A stretch of 64,000 nt of DNA from an uncultured Sphingomonas sp. (lineage in GTDB: Bacteria; Pseudomonadota; Alphaproteobacteria; Sphingomonadales; Sphingomonadaceae), in NCBI GenBank assembly GCA_946482655.1, contig CAMLSA010000005.1, forward strand, positions 5,848 through 69,847, in the 5' to 3' direction. This document shows, piece after piece, positions 26,708 to 35,955 of this stretch. How positions within the stretch are numbered: the stretch's first letter is position 1; every line of letters starts with the position of its first letter. The notes beneath the pieces were generated by a model, which ran no database searches, was not told where the DNA came from, and was given only the letters and a program-made list of their open reading frames with translations. A program made the translations under genes and the position numbers.

Positions 26708-26778
26708 GGCGAAAGTCGGAATGGCGCCCCGCGCCGCCCCAGGGGATCGGGCGATCCCGCGCAGTTCCGGCTTTCGCC
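26708..26778. terminator. Large inverted repeat, candidate terminator
   Basis: Outer arms GGCGAAAGTCGGAA (26708-26721) and TTCCGGCTTTCGCC (26765-26778) pair in 13 of 14 positions; an inner perfect stem GGGATC-GGGC-GATCCC lies at 26743-26758. It stands 38 bases after the TonB receptor stop and 86 bases before the P450 start. No U-run follows on either strand, so termination efficiency is uncertain. Confidence 0.5.
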
Positions 26779-26864
26779 TTGCGGCCGTATACGGGCGAGG
26801 CTGGCCCGATGCCGCGACGCGATTTGGGCAGGCAAAGAAATCCCGGCCCTGAGGAGATACAGCG

Positions 26865-28145
26865 ATGAATGCCTCGACCATCTCGACATCCGAGCCGATC
26901 AGCTTCGGCTGCCCTGCCTATCAGAAGGACGACCGCTTCCGCGCCTATGACGTGCTGCGGGAGCAGGCGCCGGTCTATCAGGACCCCGTGACGGGAAACT
27001 ACATACTGACCCGTTATGCCGACCTCCGTTCAGTGCTGATCAACCACAAGATTTTTTCCAACGACTGTGGGATGATCAGCCGTCGCGAGTCTCCGGTGCG
27101 CCAGATCGTCGACCAGATATACTTGGCCAAGGGGCCGCTCCCCGGCCGCAATCTGCAGACCTATGATCCGCCCGAGCACAGGGTCCATCGCGCGCCCGTC
27201 GATCGTGCGTTCGATCATTGGAACGTCATGTCGCTGCGTGACCATATTCTGGAACAGGCCAATCTCTTCATCGATCCTCTGGCCGATGCCGGTACGATGG
27301 AATTCGTCGGCGACTTCGCCATCAGGTTTCCGCTACGCGTGTTCTCCGATCAGCTCGGGATTGCGCATGAGGACGCCGGAAAGCTAAAATTGTGGGCCGA
27401 CACCGCGATCGAGGAGATCGACCCAAGTCTTTCGCCCGAGCGTGAGATCGAGATCGCCCATGTTCTTGCCGGCATGTACGAATATTTTCAGCACGCTCTG
27501 GCCGAAGCCCGGGCGAAACCCGACGACCGGTTGATCAGCAAGCTCGTGCAGATGAACGGGCCGGACGGGCAACCGCTCGCTCTGGCGGAGCTGCTCGAGA
27601 TTCTTCGCGCGCTCGTTGTCGCGGCTGGCGATACGACGACCTATGCGCTGGCAGGCGGCATGAGGCTGCTCGTCGAAGCGCCCGAGCTGGTCGATATCAT
27701 CCGCAACGACGAGAACAAGCTGAACGCTTTCGTCGAAGAGGCCTTGCGCATCACTTCGCCCGTACAGACACTGTTTCGTCGCGCGCGGCAGGATGCGATC
27801 GTTGCCGGGATCAAGATTCCCAAGGGCGCCCTCATCGAGGCACGCTACGGAGCCGCCAATCTGGACCCCGCCGTCTTCGAATGTCCGATGAAGGTCGATC
27901 TGGAACGGGATAATGGCCGTAGCCACATCGCGTTCGGCGCGGGCGTGCACAGCTGTCTCGGCATGTTGTTGGCGCGAACCGAGATGCAGATCGGCTTCAA
28001 GGCCCTGGTCGATCGCCTCGACAACTTCCGGGCGGCGCGCGGTGAAGACAGCTTCATATTGTCGCCTTCCTACATCGCGAACGGCCCGATAGAAGCTTAT
28101 ATCGACTTCGAGAAACGCTCGGGCCGACCGATGCTCGGTGGTTGA
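26865..28145 (+). CDS. Cytochrome P450 monooxygenase
   Basis: The 426-residue soluble bacterial P450 has the heme-binding FGAGVHSCLG with ligand Cys364, the I-helix AAGDTTT for oxygen activation and an ExxR-type EEALR. It resembles CYPs that hydroxylate terpenoids and steroids. Electrons must come from a ferredoxin and reductase that are not in the window. The start follows GAGGAGATACAGCG. A ligase gene follows after about 140 bases, consistent with hydroxylation/oxidation of the substrate ahead of CoA activation. Confidence 0.93.
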   Translation: MNASTISTSEPISFGCPAYQKDDRFRAYDVLREQAPVYQDPVTGNYILTRYADLRSVLINHKIFSNDCGMISRRESPVRQIVDQIYLAKGPLPGRNLQTYDPPEHRVHRAPVDRAFDHWNVMSLRDHILEQANLFIDPLADAGTMEFVGDFAIRFPLRVFSDQLGIAHEDAGKLKLWADTAIEEIDPSLSPEREIEIAHVLAGMYEYFQHALAEARAKPDDRLISKLVQMNGPDGQPLALAELLEILRALVVAAGDTTTYALAGGMRLLVEAPELVDIIRNDENKLNAFVEEALRITSPVQTLFRRARQDAIVAGIKIPKGALIEARYGAANLDPAVFECPMKVDLERDNGRSHIAFGAGVHSCLGMLLARTEMQIGFKALVDRLDNFRAARGEDSFILSPSYIANGPIEAYIDFEKRSGRPMLGG

Positions 28146-28283
28146 GGATTACGATCGGCGGATTGCCGGATCATCGGGTCCTCAGGTGATGAGCGCAGGC
28201 CTGCGGACGGTCCATGGCGGTGGTGGCTCGGAGACATGCCACCCGCCTCCCGTCCGCGCGCGAGGCTGTGGGAGCATTTGATC

Positions 28284-29921
28284 ATGCAGTTCGATTCTGC
28301 GTCATGGGCCAACGCGCCGGCAGACACTCCGCTTGAGGCATTGAGTCGGGCGGTTCGGTCGATCCCCGACGACATCTTCCTCGACTTCACGGGTTCGACC
28401 TTCACCTATGCCGAGGTTGATCGGCTATCGACTCGCATGGCACATGCCTTTGCGGATCTCGGCGTCACCGCCGGCCAGACGGTGCTGACGATGCTGGAAA
28501 GCGGTATCGACGCGGTGACCTGTTGGTTCGGGGTCAACAAGCTCGGCGCGATCTGGGTGCCGGTAAACACCGCCTATCGCCGCGCGTTCCTGCGCCATCA
28601 GGTCACCGACTCGGGCGCGCAGATCCTCGTCTGCGAACAGCATTATCTTGCCGCCTTGCTCGAGATCGCGGACGATCTGCCGGATGTGAAGCTGATCCTC
28701 TGCCGCGGCGAAGACGCGCTCGACCAGCTGTCGCCCGTTCCGCTTGCACGGCTAGACGACCATCGCGGAACCAGCGATGAGCCGTTGGACCGGCAGGTCC
28801 TTCCGACCGACATAGCCTGCCTGATCTACACGTCGGGAACGACGGGCCCGTCGAAGGGCTGCATGATCAGCCACAATTATCTCTGCCAGACCGGTCGACA
28901 GGGCAATGAGGGCATGCCCCTTCGTCCCGGCGAAACGATGTGGACGTGTCTGCCGATGTTCCACATCAGCACGATCGGCTACGTCATCGTCGCGGCGATG
29001 ATGGCTCGGGCTCGTGCCTCGATTGCTCCGAATTTCTCGGTGTCGGGCTTCTGGATCGAAATAGAGCGCTCAGGCGCTACCATGGCGCAGTTGATGGCGT
29101 CGATCTTTCCGCTGCTCGCCCAGGCGCCAGACAATGACGCCATGAAACGCTGTTTCGGCCAGTTGCGGGCGGTATCTGGCGTGCCGATCACGCCGGAGTT
29201 ACGCCAGATCTGGCACGAACGATTCGGCGTAAAGTATCTCAACAGTTATAGCTACGGGCAGACCGAAGCCTCGAAACTGGCCCATCATCGTTTCGGTGAA
29301 CCAACTCCCCCTGAATATTCCGCCGGCAAGGTCTGTGACGATTTCGACATCATGATCGTCGATGACGATGGCCGCCCCCTGCCGCCGAACACGCCCGGCG
29401 AAATCTGGGCGCGCCCGCGCAAGCCGAACATCATGTTCGCGGGCTATTGGCGCCGGCCGGCCGAGACGGCGCACGTTTGGCATGATCTATGGATGCACAC
29501 CGGCGACATCGCAAAGGTCGACGAGCAGGGCTATCTCTATTTCATCGACAGGAAGAAGGACTATGTCCGCAGCCGTGGCGAGAATATCTCGAGCTTCGAG
29601 GTCGAGCGTACGTTCATGCAGCATCCGGCGGTGAGTGAGGTCGCCTTTCATTCGATCCGTCGCGGGGCGGGCGAGGAGGAGGATCTCAAGGTGACGCTCG
29701 TGCTGCGGGAAGGCTGCACGATCGAGCACGCCGATCTTTGCCGCTGGGCAATCGACAACCTGCCCCATTTCGCGGTGCCCCGTTTCATCGAATATCGCAA
29801 TTCGCTTCCGAAAACCCCTACCGGCCGGATCCAGAAGTTCCAGCTGCGCGACGAGGGCTGCACGAGCGAAACGTGGGACTCGATAGAGGCCGGCATCGTG
29901 GTGGTCAGACACAAAAGATAA
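28284..29921 (+). CDS. Acyl-CoA synthetase (CaiC-like AMP ligase)
   Basis: The 545-residue ANL ligase has TSGTTGPSKG, the adenylate-binding YSYGQTEASK, MHTGDIAKVD, the hinge DRKKDYVRSRGENIS and the C-terminal TPTGRIQKF with the catalytic lysine. It is strongly similar to the ligase at 36894-38510 (both have ASIFPLLA-APDN-AMKRC), so the two are paralogues. The start at 28284 follows GGGAGCATTTGATC; the in-frame ATG at 28236 has no ribosome binding site. It activates an acid of the pathway, possibly one made by the P450 upstream. Confidence 0.9.
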   Translation: MQFDSASWANAPADTPLEALSRAVRSIPDDIFLDFTGSTFTYAEVDRLSTRMAHAFADLGVTAGQTVLTMLESGIDAVTCWFGVNKLGAIWVPVNTAYRRAFLRHQVTDSGAQILVCEQHYLAALLEIADDLPDVKLILCRGEDALDQLSPVPLARLDDHRGTSDEPLDRQVLPTDIACLIYTSGTTGPSKGCMISHNYLCQTGRQGNEGMPLRPGETMWTCLPMFHISTIGYVIVAAMMARARASIAPNFSVSGFWIEIERSGATMAQLMASIFPLLAQAPDNDAMKRCFGQLRAVSGVPITPELRQIWHERFGVKYLNSYSYGQTEASKLAHHRFGEPTPPEYSAGKVCDDFDIMIVDDDGRPLPPNTPGEIWARPRKPNIMFAGYWRRPAETAHVWHDLWMHTGDIAKVDEQGYLYFIDRKKDYVRSRGENISSFEVERTFMQHPAVSEVAFHSIRRGAGEEEDLKVTLVLREGCTIEHADLCRWAIDNLPHFAVPRFIEYRNSLPKTPTGRIQKFQLRDEGCTSETWDSIEAGIVVVRHKR

Positions 29922-29960
29922 TCGACGAATCGCGATCCCGCTCCACGCCGGACCAGCTTG

Positions 29961-29978
29961 CCAACCGTCCGGTCGGGT
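29961..29978. promoter_or_regulatory. Operator-like palindrome before Rieske gene
   Basis: CCAACCG-TC-CGGTCGG is the most symmetric member of the operator family, with 6 of 7 pairs matching. It lies 67 bases before the Rieske oxygenase start. Thirteen bases on its minus strand, CCGGACGGTTGGC, are identical to 9614-9626. No TTGACA stands at the usual distance, so it may act on a different promoter type. Confidence 0.5.
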
Positions 29979-30044
29979 GATACGTTTCGACGGAGTGCTC
30001 TGAAGCGGATTCAACGCGGCTGGAGAGGGTCGAGGAGTGGCGAA

Positions 30045-31457
30045 ATGAATGTGTCGGTGAGCGATTCGTGGAAGGACTGGACACGGAGAGCCGATCAGAG
30101 CGTCCGGGCGGGAATGAGCTACCCGGAGGCCGTCGCAGGCGACCGCGTCGCGCCACCCGCCGACCTTCTGCAGGCATCGCCTCAGATCCTGACACGGTCG
30201 ATCGACCGCGAGCGCTACGTCAGCGCGGCATTTCATCGTCGCGAGCTGGAAGGGCTGTGGCCCCATGTCTGGCAATTCGCCTGTCGCGAGGAGGAATTGC
30301 CTGAATCCGGCGACATCGTCGTTTACGAGATCGCGAATAAATCCTTCCTGATCGTGCGCGGCAATGATGGCCGGATCCGGGCGTTCAGAAACACTTGCCT
30401 CCATCGTGGGACCAAGCTCTGCACCGGCGACACGAGCGTTCCGCAATTGCGATGCCCCTTCCACGGCTTCACCTGGAGCCTGGAGGGCGAATTGATCGAC
30501 GTTCCCAGCCGATGGGATTTCCCGGACCTCGATGACGAGGCGGCGCGCCTTCGTGAAGTCCGCGCCGACGCATGGGGCGGGTTCGTCTTCATCAACGAGG
30601 ATCGAACGGCACCCGGTCTGCTCGAGTATATCGAGGTAATTCCACAGCATTTCAGCGGATTCATGGATTATAAGGACAAGTATATTGCCGCGCGGTTCCG
30701 CAAAATCCTTCCGTGTAACTGGAAGCTTGGCATCGAGGCGTTCATCGAGGGATATCATTCTCTGGAGACGCATCCCCAGGTCACTCCATTCTCCACCGAT
30801 GAGAACGCGCAATATGACGTTCTCGGGCGACATGTCAGTCGCTTTCTGATCGCGACCGGTATGGCGAGCGGCCAGGTCGCGGAGACGCTGTCGGAGCAGG
30901 CCGTGTTCGAGGCCATGTCCGTGACGGCCGGCGCGGTTGAAGTGCCTGCCGTGCCGGAAGGCATGACTGCACGGACCTTCGCTGCCGAACTGGCGCGCCG
31001 GGCCGCGACCGAGAAGACGCAGCGTGACTATTCGACTTGCTCCGACGCCGAAGCTATAGATGCGAACCAATATTCGATTTTCCCCAACATGATATTGTTT
31101 CGCAGCCTGAGCCTGCCAGTGGTCTATCGGTTCCGGCCGAACCGGCACGATCAGCATTCCTGCATCTTCGATCTGTACTTCATGCAGGAAGTCCCGGCCG
31201 AGGGCGAACGTCCCTATCCGGCGGACGTGCAGGAACTCGGGGACATGACATTTGCCGAAGCGATGAAGGATTTCTCCCCCTTCCTCGGCCGGGTGTACGA
31301 TCAGGACACGCAGAACGTGGGTATGCAGCAGTCGGGACTGGACGGTGCCGTCGACGAACCGATGTTTATGTCGCGTGAAATGGAAACGCGCATCAAACAT
31401 CTTGAACAGGTGATTGACGAATACCTCACCGAATACGCACCGCGGAAAGCACAATGA
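30045..31457 (+). CDS. Rieske non-heme iron oxygenase, alpha subunit
   Basis: The 470-residue protein has a Rieske [2Fe-2S] domain with Cys118, His120, Cys137 and His140 (CLH...CPFHGFTW) and a catalytic domain with the mononuclear iron ligands His238 and His243 (EGYHSLETHP). It activates O2 for hydroxylation or demethylation of a ring compound. No beta subunit, ferredoxin or reductase gene is close, so it may be an alpha-only enzyme using general redox partners. The ATG at 30045 follows GAGGAG. The VOC gene follows 31 bases later. Confidence 0.92.
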   Translation: MNVSVSDSWKDWTRRADQSVRAGMSYPEAVAGDRVAPPADLLQASPQILTRSIDRERYVSAAFHRRELEGLWPHVWQFACREEELPESGDIVVYEIANKSFLIVRGNDGRIRAFRNTCLHRGTKLCTGDTSVPQLRCPFHGFTWSLEGELIDVPSRWDFPDLDDEAARLREVRADAWGGFVFINEDRTAPGLLEYIEVIPQHFSGFMDYKDKYIAARFRKILPCNWKLGIEAFIEGYHSLETHPQVTPFSTDENAQYDVLGRHVSRFLIATGMASGQVAETLSEQAVFEAMSVTAGAVEVPAVPEGMTARTFAAELARRAATEKTQRDYSTCSDAEAIDANQYSIFPNMILFRSLSLPVVYRFRPNRHDQHSCIFDLYFMQEVPAEGERPYPADVQELGDMTFAEAMKDFSPFLGRVYDQDTQNVGMQQSGLDGAVDEPMFMSREMETRIKHLEQVIDEYLTEYAPRKAQ

Positions 31458-31488
31458 AAAGCGAACAAACCCCAGGAGCGAGGTTTCG

Positions 31489-31965
31489 ATGATTAGAGGC
31501 ATCCATCACGTTGCGATCAACACCACCAACTACGACGCGATCATCGATTTTTATGGACGGGCGTTTGGCTTCCGGCCAGCCGCGAAAGAGTACAGCTGGA
31601 AGGACAGCGAGTATGTGGACAGCGTGGTCGGCCTGAAGAATTCGGCGGCGCGCACGGTCATGCTCAAAGCCGGCAACACCTATCTGGAAGTGTTCGAATA
31701 TTTCGCCCCACCGGCCCGCGATGCCGATCCGCTGCGCCCCTGCGACCGAGGCTATACGCACTTTGCCGTTGATACGGACGATATCGAGACGGATTATCCA
31801 CGTCTGATCGAGGCGGGGATGACGTTCGTCCGCTCGGTCCCCGACGCGCAGGATGGCATTCGCGCCGTCTATGGAAAGGATCCCGACGGCAATGTGATCG
31901 AACTGCAGCAACTTCCGAAAAGCCACGACTTCGCGCTCGAGCGACTGGATGAGACTGCGGAATAG
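31489..31965 (+). CDS. VOC (glyoxalase/extradiol-like) superfamily protein
   Basis: The 158-residue protein has the vicinal-oxygen-chelate fold in two beta-alpha-beta halves, starting MIRGIHHVAINTTN with a metal-ligand histidine and ending DPDGNVIELQQ with the glutamate ligand. Metal-dependent isomerase, epimerase, lyase or dioxygenase reactions are possible. It is too short for a two-module extradiol dioxygenase such as HsaC. The start follows CAGGAGCGAGG. Its place between Rieske and FAD dehydrogenase genes ties it to ring catabolism. Confidence 0.85.
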   Translation: MIRGIHHVAINTTNYDAIIDFYGRAFGFRPAAKEYSWKDSEYVDSVVGLKNSAARTVMLKAGNTYLEVFEYFAPPARDADPLRPCDRGYTHFAVDTDDIETDYPRLIEAGMTFVRSVPDAQDGIRAVYGKDPDGNVIELQQLPKSHDFALERLDETAE

Positions 31966-32066
31966 GTGACGCCGTCGGGATAAGGCGCACGCGGCGGGCC
32001 GCAGCGTCCTGGCGAGGGATTGGGACGCGAACCCGCCATTGCGCAAGAAAGTCGAGAGGAAAGCTG

Positions 32067-33800
32067 ATGCGGGGTGCACGTAGGGGAACAGGCGTGCGGC
32101 CTCCACTGGTGGTGACGGACGCGGATTTCCAGTGGGATGATCAGGCCGACGTCGTGGTTGTCGGCTTCGGCGGCGCGGGTGCCGCGGCAGCCATCGAGGC
32201 GCGCGAGAACGGAGCCGAGGTTCTAGCGATCGATCGCTTCAGCGGCGGCGGTGCGACGGCTTACAGCGGCGGCGTCAATTATGTCGGCGGCACGCGACAC
32301 CAACGGTCCTCGGGCTTCGACGACACTCCCGAGGAGATGTTCAATTACCTGTCCCAGGAAGTAAAGTCGGTCCAGCCTGACACGTTGAGGCGCTACTGCG
32401 ATAGCAGCAACGCCGATCTCGAATGGCTGGAGAAGCATGGCATCGAATATGGATCGAACGCCTTCCTCGGGAAGACGGCCTGGCCGCCCGACGGCAATTG
32501 GCTTTACTTCTCCGGCAACGAACAGGCACTGGCGTTCAAGGACAAGGCGAAGCCCGCCCCCCGGGGGCATCGCATCGCCACTCCGGGCTTCGGCGGACAT
32601 GTTCATTTCGCCCGGCTGAAGGAAGCGGCGGCGCGCTTGGGCGTGCGGATGATGATCCACGCGCCGGCCCAGCGCCTGATCGTTGACGAGGCGGGGCAGG
32701 TCCTCGGCGTGGAAGTCAACGCCCTCCCGGAGGCGCTGTGGGCCAGGCACGACGAATTATATGCGGTAGTCAGCCCGTGGAAGCCGCTGAACAATCGGAA
32801 GGCCGAACGCGCTATAGAAAAATGCCGGGCGCTGGAGGCCGGTGTCGTGGCGCCGAGGCGTATCCGCGCCCTGGGCGGCGTTGTCATCGCCACCGGCGGC
32901 TTCATCTACAATGTGGATCTCCTCGAGACGCACCTCGGCCTGCTCGGTCGCAACTACAACGCACTGCTGCGACTTGGTTCGATGGGATGCGATGGCAGCG
33001 GCATCGAACTCGGCGAATCGGTCGGCGGAGCGACAGGGATGATGGATCGGGCCTATATCGGCCGGCCGATCGCTCCGCCCGAAGCCTTTCTTCACGGGCT
33101 GATGGTCAACGTCCGCGGCGAGCGCTTCGTCAACGAGGATGCGTATCAGACGCAGTTCGGCGACAGGCTGGTCGAACAACCCGAAGACGGTCGCGCATTC
33201 CTGATCCTCGACAATGAGCAATTCTGGACGGGCGTAAGGCAGTCGATGTTTCCCGGCAAAGGCCTGTTCATGCTTTTCGGCGCGCCCGCGTTGTTCAACA
33301 TCGTAATGGGAGGAACGAAGCGCGGCAAAACTTTGGAAGCGCTTGCCAGAAAATGCGGCATCGACGCGAAGGGACTGGAATGCATGGTCTCGGATTTCAA
33401 CGCGCGCCTGCGTCGCGGCGAGGGCGATGTGTTCGGCAAATCTCCAGACAAGCTTCTTCCGGTCGAGAAAGGCCCGTTTTATGCGGTGAATGTCTCTCTC
33501 AACAACAAATTCGGTCCTAGCTTCGCACTCACGCTCGGCGGCCTCGTCCCGAACGAGGCGACCGGCGAGGTTCGCGGCCGAGATGGTGTCGACATCGTCG
33601 GTCTATATGTTGCCGGCCGTGCCGCGGTGGGCCTCTGCTCCAGCGGTTACATGAGCGGACTCGCCATTGCGGACACGGTATTCTCGGGCCGCCGCGCCGG
33701 TAGGAGCGCCGCCGTGCGCTCCGCCCGCTCCTCCGACCCCAGTGAAAAACCGATCAGACGTCAGCCGCTCGAAGATTCACCTCATGGAGACGCGAAGTGA
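32067..33800 (+). CDS. FAD-dependent steroid-dehydrogenase-like oxidoreductase
   Basis: The 577-residue flavoprotein has the N-terminal VVVVGFGGAGAAAA with LAIDRF and GGGATAYSGG, and the C-terminal GLYVAGRAAVG and SGLAIADTVFSGRRAG. It parallels the product at 6833-8509 along its whole length (for example YFSGNEQ against YFSGNEK, and PAPRGHR against PTPRGHR), so the two are paralogues. The start follows GAGAGGAAAGCTG. The last 25 residues are an extension rich in Arg, Ser and Pro without clear function. It likely desaturates a ring next to a ketone. Confidence 0.88.
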   Translation: MRGARRGTGVRPPLVVTDADFQWDDQADVVVVGFGGAGAAAAIEARENGAEVLAIDRFSGGGATAYSGGVNYVGGTRHQRSSGFDDTPEEMFNYLSQEVKSVQPDTLRRYCDSSNADLEWLEKHGIEYGSNAFLGKTAWPPDGNWLYFSGNEQALAFKDKAKPAPRGHRIATPGFGGHVHFARLKEAAARLGVRMMIHAPAQRLIVDEAGQVLGVEVNALPEALWARHDELYAVVSPWKPLNNRKAERAIEKCRALEAGVVAPRRIRALGGVVIATGGFIYNVDLLETHLGLLGRNYNALLRLGSMGCDGSGIELGESVGGATGMMDRAYIGRPIAPPEAFLHGLMVNVRGERFVNEDAYQTQFGDRLVEQPEDGRAFLILDNEQFWTGVRQSMFPGKGLFMLFGAPALFNIVMGGTKRGKTLEALARKCGIDAKGLECMVSDFNARLRRGEGDVFGKSPDKLLPVEKGPFYAVNVSLNNKFGPSFALTLGGLVPNEATGEVRGRDGVDIVGLYVAGRAAVGLCSSGYMSGLAIADTVFSGRRAGRSAAVRSARSSDPSEKPIRRQPLEDSPHGDAK

Positions 33801-33880
33801 ACTGATGGACTGCTCCCCCTGCGCTGGATCTCACTACGGATGCGTTCGGGACCAATCTCATCGACGATGTGATCTCTGAC

Positions 33881-34552
33881 CTAAGCTCGCGCGGGCGCGC
33901 TTGCGGTGCAAAGCTCCAGCATGGAAGCGGTATCGCGAACATCCGCGAACACCGCGCTGAGGTTGGTCAGCGATGCATTGTGCTCTTCATCGGTCAGGGC
34001 CGCCGTGGCATCCGAGATGAAAAAGGTCTTATATCCCAGCTGATTGGCATCATGGGCGGTCGTTTCGCAACAGCAATTGGTAGCGACGCCCGTCACCACC
34101 ACCGTATCGATCCCTCTCGCGGCAAGCTCCTCCTGCAGGGAGGAGGAATTATGCGTGAGCGCACTGAACCGATATTTGTTCAGCACCAGATCCCCGTCCC
34201 GCAGGTCCATGCGCTCGTCCAGCTCGTGACCTCTAGTGTCCGCGCGGAAGGAATTCCAAAGCTCGTTGAGCCGGGGGATCGCCATCTGCCAATCAGGCAT
34301 CGCGCGCGGCTTCTCGTCCGTTATCGTATGCCGGGTATAGACCACAATGCCACCGCCGGCGCGAACGGCCGCCGCCAGGCGATTGATGTTCGGGACGATG
34401 TCTCGCGAATGTTGCGTGGCGAAACGCTGCCCTTCCGCGACGAATATGACCTGCATGTCGATGATCAGCAATGCGGTGGTGGGCAGGTTGATGCCGTCGA
34501 ATCTTGCCAGCGCCCTGGCTTCGACCCAGTCGGGAACGCGAATCTCGTGCAT
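33881..34552 (-). CDS. Isochorismatase-like cysteine hydrolase
   Basis: The 223-residue protein has the family's catalytic Asp in LLIIDMQVIF, a Lys in the middle (ITDEKPRAM) and the nucleophile cysteine in GVATNCCCETTAHDA. Related enzymes are N-carbamoylsarcosine amidases, nicotinamidases and ureidoacrylate hydrolases, which cleave C-N or ether bonds. The start at 34552 follows AAAGGAGAGG; the frame is open much further upstream without a binding site. It is convergent with the FAD dehydrogenase gene and follows the LysR gene on the same strand. Substrate unknown. Confidence 0.87.
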   Translation of the reverse strand: MHEIRVPDWVEARALARFDGINLPTTALLIIDMQVIFVAEGQRFATQHSRDIVPNINRLAAAVRAGGGIVVYTRHTITDEKPRAMPDWQMAIPRLNELWNSFRADTRGHELDERMDLRDGDLVLNKYRFSALTHNSSSLQEELAARGIDTVVVTGVATNCCCETTAHDANQLGYKTFFISDATAALTDEEHNASLTNLSAVFADVRDTASMLELCTASAPARA

Positions 34553-34679
34553 GCGCCTCTCCTTTGCCCATCCTTTTGTCATTGCCGCTTTCTGGATGAC
34601 CATCTCGGTCGTCAAGTCCGCGGGTGCTCGCGACAGCATGAGCCGGGCCCTGACGGAATCATGAGCGGGCGGGTGATGT

Positions 34680-35585
34680 CTATGACATGGCGCCGTCCAG
34701 TTCCGCGCGAGATGCCTCAACCTTCTCGCGAATGAAGCGGCTCACTGCTCGTACGCGAGGGGGGCACTCGCTGTCGACCGGCGTGACAATCCAATATGTC
34801 CTGCGAAAATAAGCCTCATTCGGAAGCACTCTCACCAATGACGGGTCGTGCGCCGCGACATATCCCGGAAGAATCCCCAGACAGTGCCCGTGCGAGATCA
34901 TCTTCATTTGTGCCTGAAGGCTTGATGTGCGCAGCTTGATCCACTTGCAGCCTAGGCTTTCCGGAAGCGCGGCCAGCTCGGGTGCGGTTAGAAGATTGTC
35001 TATTAAGCCGACAAACGGATGGTTCTGCAGATCGGCGCGGTCGGCGATCCGAGCGGCAGATGCGAGGTACTTTGGATGTGCATACACGAAAAGCCTGAAA
35101 TCTACCAGCCGCTCCCGCTGGAATCGGCGATTCATTGGGGGCTCAAGTGTGATGAAGAGATCTGCTTGCGATCGCGATAGTGATAATCGATTTGAGGTGA
35201 CCATTTCTATCTTAACGTTCGGCAGCGCCTCTGCGATCTCCAAGATGTGGCGCGCAAGGAAGAACACTCCAAACTCTTCCAAGGCAATGATGCGAACGTT
35301 TCCGGAAACGGCTTGCCTATCGGAGGCTACTTCATTTTCCGCTCGAACGGCTTCAGCCTCGATCGTTCGTGCCGCTACCATCAATTGTTCGCCGGCTGGC
35401 GTGAGATTATACCCAAGACGAGTACGCTCGAACAACCTGACGTTAAGCGACTGCTCCAGCGCCTCAAGCCTCCGACTTACGGTGGCATGATCCACACCCA
35501 TTTGTCGAGCGGCGCGCGAGAGCTTTCCGCACCGTGCAGTAGCGAGAAAATATTGCAAGTCATTCCAGTCAAAGCGTTTCGTCAT
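34680..35585 (-). CDS. LysR-family transcriptional regulator
   Basis: The 301-residue protein has an N-terminal winged helix-turn-helix (LQYFLATARCGKLSRAARQMGVDHATVSRRLEALE split across residues 10-45) and a periplasmic-binding-like effector domain. The ATG at 35585 is preceded by GAGAGG; the open frame continues 126 codons upstream but that part is not LysR-like. It diverges from the TauD dioxygenase gene at 35956, the usual arrangement for a LysR activator and its target. Base composition is visibly less GC-rich than the neighbours. Confidence 0.88.
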   Translation of the reverse strand: MTKRFDWNDLQYFLATARCGKLSRAARQMGVDHATVSRRLEALEQSLNVRLFERTRLGYNLTPAGEQLMVAARTIEAEAVRAENEVASDRQAVSGNVRIIALEEFGVFFLARHILEIAEALPNVKIEMVTSNRLSLSRSQADLFITLEPPMNRRFQRERLVDFRLFVYAHPKYLASAARIADRADLQNHPFVGLIDNLLTAPELAALPESLGCKWIKLRTSSLQAQMKMISHGHCLGILPGYVAAHDPSLVRVLPNEAYFRRTYWIVTPVDSECPPRVRAVSRFIREKVEASRAELDGAMS

Positions 35586-35955
35586 CCTCTCGCCCGCCCT
35601 GTGCTGCTCTGCCAAACGTGGCTGTCGTCCGCTGAGCTCTATTCCCTGTCGCAACCCGTCACAATGGACTGCGGCGTGCTTCGTCCTGGTGGCAAGATCT
35701 TTTCGCACCGGTGGCGGGTTTGAATAGAACGCGTCTGTGGACGCGCTCCCGTAGCCCGTCCGCTTCCGGCGCTCGCATCGGCTCACCTCGCTGATGGGAA
35801 AAGCGCATGGCTGCTGTGCGGGAACACACATACCCGACCCCCTGGATTTCTGGTACCGGCCTGGAATGCTGGTCGCGCGTTGAGTTCTCGCGCTGTCGGG
35901 AGGGCATGAAGATGGTAGGGCCGCTTCTTGCCTCTGAACTCGGAGACAAGATCGA
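35586..35955. other. Divergent gap between LysR and TauD genes
   Basis: The 370-base gap has no supported gene. It holds a perfect hairpin at 35730-35745 (CGCGTC-TGTG-GACGCG) and a GGTACC-centred dyad near 35855. One of these could be the LysR site, but no T-N11-A box can be singled out. Confidence 0.4.
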
